From: Planctomycetota bacterium | GTDB lineage: Bacteria > Planctomycetota > Phycisphaerae > WQYP01 | Length of the DNA: 6,379 bases | Reading direction: 5' to 3' | Assembly (NCBI GenBank): GCA_021828925.1 | Contig: JAJZCT010000207.1 | Span: forward strand, 1-6,379 | Shown here: piece after piece, positions 1-4,580 of the stretch | Layout: every line of letters starts with the position of its first letter | How positions within the stretch are numbered: position 1 is the first letter of the stretch | Notes under the pieces: generated by a model | Told to the model about the DNA's origin: nothing | The model's database searches: none | What the model saw: the letters and a program-made list of their open reading frames with translations, nothing else | Made by a program: the position numbers and the translations under genes

Positions 1-30
1 AACAAAGCAGTATATAAAAAGGAACACAAC

Positions 31-870
31 ATGAATTCAAAAATCTGGTTTATCACCGGTGCCTCGCGCGGCTTTGGCCGCATCTGGGCCGAGGCTGCCC
101 TGAAACGTGGAGATAAAGTTACAGCCACCGCGCGAAAGATTGCGGATGTCGGGGGTCTGAGAGATCTCTTCGGCGACGCGGTCCTGCCCCTTGCCCTTGA
201 TGTTTCCAAACCTGCACAGGTGCAGCAGGCCATGGAGCATGCATACAGACATTTCGGCAAATTGGATGTGCTGGTTAATAACGCCGGTTACAGTCTGATG
301 GCCGCCGTTGAAGAAGCAAGTGACGATCAGATCCGTGATCTGTTTGATGTGAATTATCTCGGAATGGTTCGTGTACTGCGTGCCGCGTTGCCTTTTCTTC
401 GGAAGCAGCGCAGCGGGCATATTCTTGGTGTTTCCAGCGGTCTGGGAATTGGTTCGATTCCGCTGCTCGGATACTATAGCGCTACGAAATGGGCGGTCGA
501 AGCACTTCACGAATCACTGGCGGAGGAGGTCAAGCCTTTCAGTATTCGCGTGACGATCGTTGAACCGGGGCCCTATGCGACCGATTTCGGCAAATCCGCA
601 ACGATCGCAGATTTTCTTGAGCCGTATGAGGAATCACGCAATTTACTCAGGACCCATCTGTCCACGATGGAACGCGGCGATCCCGCCGCAACCGCCGGCG
701 CGATTCTAAAACTTGTCGATTCAAATAATCCACCTCTGCGCCTGGCTTTGGGTTCACAAATGCTGCCTCGGGCGAGGGCGTTATACGCCGATCGCCTCGC
801 CACCTGGGAAGCGTGGGCGGATGTTACACATGCAGCGCAGGGCCAATCACAGATTGGTCTTCGCAGTTGA
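31..870 (+). CDS. SDR-family NAD(P)-dependent oxidoreductase
   Basis: Classical short-chain dehydrogenase/reductase of 279 residues, a normal length for the family, predicted cytosolic. The Rossmann nucleotide-binding motif TGASRGFG lies at residues 9-16 and the structural NNAG motif at 83-86. The catalytic set is readable as S136, Y149 and K153 (YSATK), with the usual 13-residue Ser-Tyr spacing, followed by a VEPGPYATDF segment typical of the family. It resembles the broad PRK08263-like group of uncharacterised SDRs; the substrate cannot be read from sequence. The ATG is preceded by AAGGAA at 19-24, which supports this start. The promoter, if local, is cut off by the window edge; the AT-rich TATATAAAA at 11-19 is the only hint. 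The gene converges with the RIC gene, leaving 39 bp between stop codons. Fold and enzyme class are secure; membership of the stress island is only inferred from position. Confidence 0.95.
   Translation: MNSKIWFITGASRGFGRIWAEAALKRGDKVTATARKIADVGGLRDLFGDAVLPLALDVSKPAQVQQAMEHAYRHFGKLDVLVNNAGYSLMAAVEEASDDQIRDLFDVNYLGMVRVLRAALPFLRKQRSGHILGVSSGLGIGSIPLLGYYSATKWAVEALHESLAEEVKPFSIRVTIVEPGPYATDFGKSATIADFLEPYEESRNLLRTHLSTMERGDPAATAGAILKLVDSNNPPLRLALGSQMLPRARALYADRLATWEAWADVTHAAQGQSQIGLRS
841..859 (+). terminator. stem-loop at the 3' end of the SDR gene (possible terminator)
   Basis: GGCCAATC (841-848), loop ACA, GATTGGTC (852-859) forms an 8-bp stem with one G-U pair on the plus-strand RNA. It lies within the last SDR codons, between two convergent genes, and as inverted-repeat DNA could act on either transcript. 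No U-run follows on either side, so it is not a canonical intrinsic terminator. Transcript-end stabilisation or a chance palindrome in codons for QSQIG are alternatives. Confidence 0.3.
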
Positions 871-909
871 TTCTGTGACTGGCAAGCAACGAACGCCGCA
901 GATGTCCAC

Positions 910-1611
910 TTATTGGCTTGCGCCTTGCGCGGCCAGCGCACGCGGAAAGAGAATATTGTTTTCCTTGTGCACATGGATATGCGTATCAGCTTCGATTTCC
1001 CCCAGCGCGTCAAGCATGGCGCGGAAGGTGTTGCAGGCTTCCGCCGGGGCGGTGTAGTCGGAGGTAAGCGACCGGAGTTTTGCCAGATCGGCACCGGCGC
1101 GGTCATGTTCATGCTCCATAATGGCCACGGGCTGATCCACCTCCAACGCCACCTGACCGCCGTCAATCTGACGAATTCGCGGAAACAGTATCCGTTCCTC
1201 CTTGAACATGTGCGCGTCCATTTCGGCGGCAAAGCGATCATAGGTGGCTTTGACTTCCGCCAGATACGGATAATGCAGCCCATGAACCGTAAAGGTACGG
1301 TGCACCAGCATGGCCACGCGCGGCAATTCCTTTTTCAGCCAGGCGTGATGCGTTGATTCAATATGATCGGCCAGTTCGGTCAAAGTCGCGGTGCTCCAGT
1401 CCCGCTGATCGGATTCGTGCCCGGCGGCCCGAAGCTCCGTCATGACCGCTTCGGGGGTTAATTCGCGTTTGGCGCAAGCCTGCCGCAATGTGGCCTTGCC
1501 GCCGCAGCAATAATCAATTCCATATTTTTCAAATATCCGGGATCGGGCCGGTAATTCCACCACCCATTGCGATACCGTATTATCCACATTCAATGCCGTT
1601 GCCGTTGTCAT
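910..1611 (-). CDS. ric: RIC/YtfE/ScdA-type iron-sulfur cluster repair di-iron protein
   Basis: Protein of 233 residues. The N-terminal ScdA_N (DUF542) domain covers about residues 8-65 and carries the diagnostic GIDYCCGG motif with C35-C36. A hemerythrin-like four-helix domain (about 75-228) follows. Candidate di-iron ligands are H89, H134, E138, H169, H213 and E217; their spacings (45, 4, 35, 44 and 4) closely track E. coli YtfE (H84, H129, E133, H160, H204, E208; recalled from the literature). Family members repair Fe-S clusters damaged by nitric oxide or peroxide in the cytosol. I chose the ATG at 1611 because TGAGGTG (1616-1622) is correctly spaced; an in-frame ATG at 1650 would add 13 residues unlike the family and sits inside leader hairpins. 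A TTGATA/TATAAT promoter lies at 1707-1680. The gene is divergent from a hemerythrin gene. Family call is secure; direct iron donation versus NO removal is unresolved for the family. Confidence 0.95.
   Translation of the reverse strand: MTTATALNVDNTVSQWVVELPARSRIFEKYGIDYCCGGKATLRQACAKRELTPEAVMTELRAAGHESDQRDWSTATLTELADHIESTHHAWLKKELPRVAMLVHRTFTVHGLHYPYLAEVKATYDRFAAEMDAHMFKEERILFPRIRQIDGGQVALEVDQPVAIMEHEHDRAGADLAKLRSLTSDYTAPAEACNTFRAMLDALGEIEADTHIHVHKENNILFPRALAAQGASQ
1580..1588 (+). promoter_or_regulatory. DnaA-box-like 9-mer, copy 1 (inside the RIC 5' coding region)
   Basis: Perfect TTATCCACA, the strong DnaA-box sequence. On the RIC sense strand it reads TGTGGATAA and overlaps codons 9-11 (V-D-N). 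Two other perfect copies lie at 1715-1723 and 3993-4001. Binding by DnaA is inference; being coding, this copy could be coincidental. Confidence 0.35.
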
Positions 1612-1641
1612 AACACACCTCAATTTCACCGATTGCGGCCC

Positions 1642-1663
1642 CCGGACCATCCGGACACCGGAT
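1642..1663 (-). promoter_or_regulatory. two mutually exclusive hairpins in the RIC mRNA leader
   Basis: Two perfect inverted repeats overlap: ATCCGG-ACA-CCGGAT (1649-1663, 6-bp stem) and CCGGA-CCA-TCCGG (1642-1654, 5-bp stem). They share TCCGG (1650-1654), so only one stem can form at a time. Given the predicted promoter at 1707-1680, both would lie in the 5' untranslated leader, about 30-50 nt before the RIC start codon. They could be an RNA switch, a transcript-stabilising hairpin or a protein operator. The palindromes are seen directly; any function is inference. Confidence 0.35.
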
Positions 1664-1679
1664 CAATGTCTACGTCCAT

Positions 1680-1707
1680 ATTATATCGGGCAATAACAGG
1701 ATATCAA
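1680..1707 (-). promoter_or_regulatory. sigma70-type promoter of the RIC gene
   Basis: On the minus strand, TTGATA (1707-1702) and a perfect TATAAT (1685-1680) are separated by 16 bp. The start point would fall near 1673, giving a leader of about 60 nt. The -35 box lies within an imperfect dyad, GGATA (1699-1703) to TATCC (1716-1720), which could be an operator. This is the best-looking promoter in the window. Confidence 0.6.
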
Positions 1708-1714
1708 GATATAC

Positions 1715-1723
1715 TTATCCACA
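1715..1723 (+). promoter_or_regulatory. DnaA-box-like 9-mer, copy 2 (upstream of the RIC -35)
   Basis: Perfect TTATCCACA located 8 bp upstream of the predicted RIC -35 hexamer, in the 200-bp divergent region. A transcription-factor site immediately upstream of -35 is a classic activator position, and the 9-mer overlaps the right arm of the GGATA/TATCC dyad. Identity of the binding protein (DnaA or another regulator) is not established. Confidence 0.4.
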
Positions 1724-1746
1724 ATTTCTTCGACGGACAACCCTGC

Positions 1747-1778
1747 TTGTATGATCGGGAGGCAATCAATGCTATAAT
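1747..1778 (+). promoter_or_regulatory. promoter of the first hemerythrin gene
   Basis: A perfect TATAAT lies at 1773-1778, putting the start point near 1785 and the leader at about 27 nt before the ATG at 1812. The best -35, TTGTAT (1747-1752), is 20 bp away, which is too long for strong basal activity. The shared 20-bp element (1752-1771) fills the spacer, a position more typical of a repressor site or of a MerR-like distorting activator. Confidence 0.45.
1752..1771 (+). repeat. shared upstream element, copy 1 (TGAT-N9-ATCA)
   Basis: TGATCGG, two variable bases, then GGCAATCAATG. It is 18/20 identical to 2478-2497 and contains an inverted TGAT (1752-1755) and ATCA (1765-1768). Its end lies 40 bp before the first hemerythrin ATG, against 38 bp at the second gene. 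Matching position before two hemerythrin genes suggests a common operator; this is inferred. Confidence 0.5.
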
Positions 1779-1811
1779 GACGCATGATTTGTGCGATACC
1801 GGAGATCGCTT

Positions 1812-2339
1812 ATGCCACAGCCGTACCATCCACCGCTCAAACGGGACCTGAGTCTGCAGCCGTTTTCCCGCGACCATTTTATGGGGCTTAAGGCGGCGAA
1901 TGGCTTAATTCAAACAGCGGAGGCGGATCATGCGGGCCGATCCGCGGCGGCCGCTTACTTCCATCAATGCTGGGACGCGGAAATCGCCGACCATTTCCGC
2001 GAGGAAGAACAATTGCTGATTCCATTGATGCTGGACCCGGAAATTGCGCAGATGCGCGCAGAACATGACAGCATACGGAATCTTGTTGCCGAAGGACGGC
2101 GAACCGGCACCCAAACGCCCGCGCCGCAGTGGTGTGCCAGGCTCGGCCGCGAACTGTATGATCACATCCGCTGGGAAGAGCGCGTGCTGTTTGGTGCCAT
2201 ACAGAATCGAGCCACGCCACTGCAGTTGGATCAATTGGCCATGGCCACGGCTGAAATTGAAAAGCGCCGCCCGGGCCTGCGCATCCGTGGCCGAGGGCCG
2301 CGCAAAGACCATGCCGCAAGGACACCCAAACCCCGGTAG
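1812..2339 (+). CDS. hemerythrin (HHE cation-binding) domain protein, first of two
   Basis: Cytosolic four-helix protein of 175 residues with no signal peptide. A single hemerythrin domain covers about residues 15-130, with candidate di-iron ligands H22 (SRDHF), H61 and E65 (ADHFREEE), H85 (AEHD), and H118 and E122 (YDHIRWEE). The H-x3-E pairs are the family signature. Such proteins bind oxygen or nitric oxide or buffer iron; which applies here is not visible. The ATG at 1812 has GGAG (1801-1804) 7 nt upstream; an in-frame GTG at 1791 is rejected because it lies just after the predicted start point and lacks a Shine-Dalgarno site. The tail is strikingly basic: 11 Arg/Lys in residues 151-175, beyond the end of the fold, possibly a nucleic-acid-contacting or disordered extension. 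It is divergent from RIC and followed after 196 bp by a second hemerythrin gene. Confidence 0.93.
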   Translation: MPQPYHPPLKRDLSLQPFSRDHFMGLKAANGLIQTAEADHAGRSAAAAYFHQCWDAEIADHFREEEQLLIPLMLDPEIAQMRAEHDSIRNLVAEGRRTGTQTPAPQWCARLGRELYDHIRWEERVLFGAIQNRATPLQLDQLAMATAEIEKRRPGLRIRGRGPRKDHAARTPKPR

Positions 2340-2477
2340 GTTGGCAGAGGGCGAAGGGGTTGCGGCATTACAGAGAAAATCCGGCGGGGAATCAGCGTGC
2401 TGTGACGGCGGCACGGTGGAACATGCGGTATGGGAACACAGACCAGATTGCCACGAACTATTAGATATTCAAAGCTG

Positions 2478-2497
2478 TGATCGGCCGGCAATCAATG
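2478..2497 (+). repeat. shared upstream element, copy 2 (TGAT-N9-ATCA)
   Basis: TGATCGGCC followed by GGCAATCAATG, 18/20 identical to 1752-1771, with TGAT at 2478-2481 and ATCA at 2491-2494. It lies in the 196-bp gap between the two hemerythrin genes. I see no convincing -10 just downstream here, unlike copy 1; the only -35-like sequence is TTGCCA at 2448-2453 without a good partner. The second gene may therefore rely on an activator or on read-through from the first. Confidence 0.5.
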
Positions 2498-2535
2498 GGC
2501 CCTGCCAAAGCTGAACACAAATACGGAGAATGCTT

Positions 2536-3126
2536 ATGCCTGTTAACATTGGCGACAAGCCTGATGCGGATTTCAGCCAACCCATTGAATTGATGAAATC
2601 CTGCCACCGCAGAATTGAACGATTTCTGCAAACATTGAAGAAAATCGGACAACGCCGCGAACTCGATGCGCAACACGCAGCCGCTTTGCGTACAGCGATT
2701 GACTACTTTAAATCTGCCGGTCCGCGGCATAATGAGGATGAAGAGGTATCGCTTTTCCCGGCGCTGGCGGCGAGCACTGATGCGGCCGTGGCCGCCGCCA
2801 TGCTGCGCATGCGACAGTTGGCGGAGGAACACGCGGCGGCGGAAAAACTGCATCATCAGATCGATGAACTTGCGGAAGCCTGGCTGAAAAGCGGGAAAAT
2901 ATCCGATAGCGACCGCCGCGCGTTTCAAGTTGCGGTTGATTCGCTTATCAGCATGTATACGCCCCACATCGCCATGGAAGAAAATGATATATTTCCCCTG
3001 GCGGCAAAAGTGCTGGATTCCAGCACACTACAGAATATTGGAACCCAGATGCAATCTCGCCGGGCGGAAAATCCGGGCCGTGAGGGCAGCCGTTGCGCCC
3101 AAAGGCGGCAGCAATATCCGTCATGA
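2536..3126 (+). CDS. hemerythrin (HHE cation-binding) domain protein, second of two
   Basis: Protein of 196 residues with one hemerythrin domain over about residues 14-160. Candidate di-iron ligands are H24 (KSCHRRIE), H65 and E69 (RHNEDEE), H99 (EEHAAAE), and H144 and E148 (PHIAMEEN). The sequence is very different from the neighbouring hemerythrin protein, so this is not a recent tandem duplicate. Likely roles are di-iron sensing, oxygen or NO binding, or iron handling in the cytosol. The ATG at 2536 is preferred over ATG 2530 because GGAG (2525-2528) is 7 nt upstream of it and only 1 nt from the other. The first gene's initiation region is nearly the same (14/16 identical bases). The last 22 residues are Arg-rich (six Arg) and look disordered. 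The TCATGA ending (Ser-stop) is a palindrome that simultaneously ends the convergent cupin gene. Confidence 0.93.
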   Translation: MPVNIGDKPDADFSQPIELMKSCHRRIERFLQTLKKIGQRRELDAQHAAALRTAIDYFKSAGPRHNEDEEVSLFPALAASTDAAVAAAMLRMRQLAEEHAAAEKLHHQIDELAEAWLKSGKISDSDRRAFQVAVDSLISMYTPHIAMEENDIFPLAAKVLDSSTLQNIGTQMQSRRAENPGREGSRCAQRRQQYPS

Positions 3127-3510
3127 ATGAAGATGAACCGTTACCAGCACTTCGCTTTCCTCTTCGGCTTTCAGGCCGTGGCGAACACCGGAATTCACGA
3201 CCAGCATCTGCCCGGCCTTGAGTTCGCGTTGAACGTCTCCGGCGCTGATCTTCATCCAGCCTTTCAGCACGTGTATGGTGACCGTACCCTGGGCGACATG
3301 TTCGGGCAGGTGGGAAAACCGGTCAAAGACAAACAATGCCACCGTGACGTTGCCGTGCTTAAACACCGTCTCCTGCCGGTGTCCCCGCTGGCCGGCATTG
3401 GGTTCGGATCGCAGAACCGCGGCAATGGCGTTAAGATCCAGACAGGTGGACGGCTGAGAAAATCGATCATCAGGATGCGGACGCAGCCGCTGATTTTCCG
3501 GATTGGTCAT
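3121..3510 (-). CDS. small single-domain cupin protein
   Basis: Protein of 129 residues with a conserved cupin barrel over about residues 45-127. The first motif region holds H67, E70 and H71 (SHLPEH), then H80 and the VLKG turn; the second holds G100, N106-S107-G108 and H111 (VNSGVRH). It matches a family of small cupins with an LPEH-type motif and a GVxHxVxA-like second motif that I recall seeing near hemerythrin genes. No enzyme activity has been assigned to them as far as I know; metal binding through the His/Glu residues is plausible. The start at 3510 has a strong AAGGAGAA (3516-3523), and the upstream AhpD-like gene ends only 16 bp away, so the two form an operon. The last six bases overlap the hemerythrin gene on the other strand. 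The N-terminal 40 residues carry no recognised motif. Confidence 0.88.
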   Translation of the reverse strand: MTNPENQRLRPHPDDRFSQPSTCLDLNAIAAVLRSEPNAGQRGHRQETVFKHGNVTVALFVFDRFSHLPEHVAQGTVTIHVLKGWMKISAGDVQRELKAGQMLVVNSGVRHGLKAEEESEVLVTVHLHS

Positions 3511-3526
3511 GGCAGTTCTCCTTTTC

Positions 3527-3982
3527 TTATTTTGCCGGTTGATAGCTTCCCGGAACCGCGCGAAACGCGATTGCCAGACGGTTCCAACCGTTAATTGCGA
3601 TGATGGCCATGGTCAGATCGACCCGTTCTTTTTCGGTAAAATGTTTACGCAGCAGTTCATACACGTCATCCGGCGCATGGGTGTCACCAATGCGTGTGAT
3701 GGTTTCGGTCCATTGCAGCGCGGCCCTTTCGCGATCCGTGAAGAACGGCGTTTCACGCCAGGCGCTGAGGGTGTAAAGCCGCTGCTCGGTTTCGCCGGCG
3801 GCGCGGGCGTCTTTGGTGTGCATATCCAGACAAAAGGCGCACCCATTGATTTGCGAAGCCCGCGTTTTTACCAATTCCAGCAGCGAGTGCTCCAATCCGC
3901 ATTGACGCACATAGCGTTCCACTTCCGCCATCGCCTGATATGCCTCCGGGGCGACGCTACGGTAATTCAGCCGGTTTTCCAT
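3527..3982 (-). CDS. AhpD-like / carboxymuconolactone decarboxylase-family protein
   Basis: All-helical protein of 151 residues in the AhpD/CMD superfamily. The redox motif NGCAFCLDMH places C48 and C51 with H55, and E36 lies 12 residues before the first Cys. This reproduces the Glu-CxxC-His arrangement of mycobacterial AhpD (E118, C130, C133, H137; recalled), except that Phe50 replaces the extra His. This supports thiol-disulfide or peroxidase-like chemistry rather than true carboxymuconolactone decarboxylation, which lacks the CxxC. The ATG at 3982 has AAGGAAA (3988-3994) at good spacing; an upstream in-frame TTG at 4018 would add 12 residues (see findings). It is the first gene of a two-gene operon with the cupin. 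A promoter is proposed at 4061-4033. The reductant and substrate are unknown. Confidence 0.92.
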   Translation of the reverse strand: MENRLNYRSVAPEAYQAMAEVERYVRQCGLEHSLLELVKTRASQINGCAFCLDMHTKDARAAGETEQRLYTLSAWRETPFFTDRERAALQWTETITRIGDTHAPDDVYELLRKHFTEKERVDLTMAIIAINGWNRLAIAFRAVPGSYQPAK

Positions 3983-3992
3983 GCTTGTTTCC

Positions 3993-4001
3993 TTATCCAC
4001 A
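3993..4001 (+). promoter_or_regulatory. DnaA-box-like 9-mer, copy 3 (AhpD-like gene leader)
   Basis: Perfect TTATCCACA, 11-19 bp upstream of the AhpD-like start codon. In sense orientation it is TGTGGATAA and its last bases run into the Shine-Dalgarno AAGGAAA, so a bound protein could affect transcription and the site could also influence translation. It has the same orientation relative to its gene as the two copies at RIC. Confidence 0.35.
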
Positions 4002-4032
4002 TTTAAAGCGTGCACCAATCAATCCATCATTA

Positions 4033-4061
4033 AGCATAGCGCGACCCGAAGACTCCGGCAA
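4033..4061 (-). promoter_or_regulatory. putative promoter of the AhpD-like/cupin operon
   Basis: Minus-strand TTGCCG (4061-4056) and TATGCT (4038-4033) with a 17-bp spacer. The start point would be near 4026, giving a leader of about 43 nt. Spacing is ideal, hexamer matches are moderate (4/6 each). Confidence 0.4.
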
Positions 4062-4118
4062 GAAATAATTTGACAAATATCGACCGATTTGATTTCCTGT
4101 TGGTCAGGAGATTGCACC

Positions 4119-4469
4119 ATGAGCACCCTTCAGATCAAGCGCGTATATGAAACGCCATCACCGGAAGATGGCATGCGTATTCTCGTGGAGCGGCTGTGGC
4201 CCCGGGGGCTTACCAGAGAAAAGGCAGCCATTGATCTGTGGATCAAGGACATCGCGCCGAGTGCCGAATTGCGCAAATGGTTTGCCCATGACCCGGCGAA
4301 ATGGGAGGCGTTCAGGAAGAAGTACCGCAACGAACTTAAGCACAATCCGGCGGCAGTGGAAACACTCCGGCAGCACCTCCGGCGGGGAACCGTAACGCTT
4401 GTGTACGCCGCACATGATCAGCGGTACAACGGCGCCCTGGTGCTGAAGAACTTTCTGGAATTGCCGTAA
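4119..4469 (+). CDS. YeaO-like DUF488 family protein
   Basis: Small cytosolic protein of 116 residues, the normal size for YeaO-type DUF488 members. The conserved blocks are all visible in order: an opening LQIKRVYE, RILVERLWPRG (about residues 20-30), WFAHDPAKWEAFRKKY (about 52-67) and the closing TLVYAAHDQRYNGALVLKNFL (about 94-114). No biochemical function is established for the family as far as I know; the conserved charged residues suggest an enzyme or binding pocket, but that is inference. The ATG at 4119 follows AGGAG (4106-4110) at 8 nt; an earlier in-frame start at 4089 lacks a comparable site. TTGACA at 4070-4075 is a possible -35, but no good -10 follows. It is divergent from the AhpD-like operon across 136 bp. 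After it, GTTCA-AA-TGAAC (4475-4486) is a weak inverted repeat without a T-run, so no clear terminator. Confidence 0.92.
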   Translation: MSTLQIKRVYETPSPEDGMRILVERLWPRGLTREKAAIDLWIKDIAPSAELRKWFAHDPAKWEAFRKKYRNELKHNPAAVETLRQHLRRGTVTLVYAAHDQRYNGALVLKNFLELP

Positions 4470-4514
4470 TCGCCGTTCAAATGAACCGGACCGCCTTGCG
4501 CAAAATGCGGCACA

Positions 4515-4543
4515 TTGACAGCCTTTACACCCAGGTTGATACT
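4515..4543 (+). promoter_or_regulatory. sigma70-type promoter of the GH29 gene
   Basis: Perfect TTGACA (4515-4520), 17-bp spacer, then GATACT (4538-4543, 4/6 to consensus). The start point would be near 4550, leaving a leader of about 31 nt that contains the AAGG at 4569-4572. The placement suggests the GH29 gene is transcribed separately from the DUF488 gene. Confidence 0.5.
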
Positions 4544-4580
4544 TGCCGGCTGAACAACTGGCTTTTGTAAGGCGTGTTGC

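Noticed and set aside
573..1283. Minus-strand 236-codon frame spanning the SDR and RIC genes
   Set aside because: It overlaps two secure genes in other frames, its translation is Arg/Trp/Pro-rich shadow sequence, and no ribosome site or family match is visible.
1612..1650. Alternative upstream ATG for RIC adding 13 residues
   Set aside because: No Shine-Dalgarno site, overlap with leader hairpins, and the added residues do not resemble RIC proteins; ATG 1611 has TGAGGTG at correct spacing.
1791..1811. GTG start seven codons upstream for the first hemerythrin
   Set aside because: It lies only a few bases after the predicted transcription start and has no ribosome-binding sequence, whereas ATG 1812 has GGAG 7 nt upstream.
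1580..4001. Replication origin, because of three DnaA-box sequences
   Set aside because: The boxes are about 130 bp and 2.3 kb apart, with no AT-rich unwinding region, no clustered lower-affinity boxes recognised and no dnaA, dnaN, parAB or rep gene nearby.
4070..4098. TTGACA as the -35 of a promoter for the DUF488 gene
   Set aside because: The -35 is perfect, but positions 15-18 bp downstream offer only poor -10 matches (for example TTTCCT), so I did not list it as a feature.
4475..4510. Terminator after the DUF488 gene (GTTCA-AA-TGAAC and CGCA-AAA-TGCG repeats)
   Set aside because: Stems are only 4-5 bp and no T-run follows, so this is not convincing as an intrinsic terminator.
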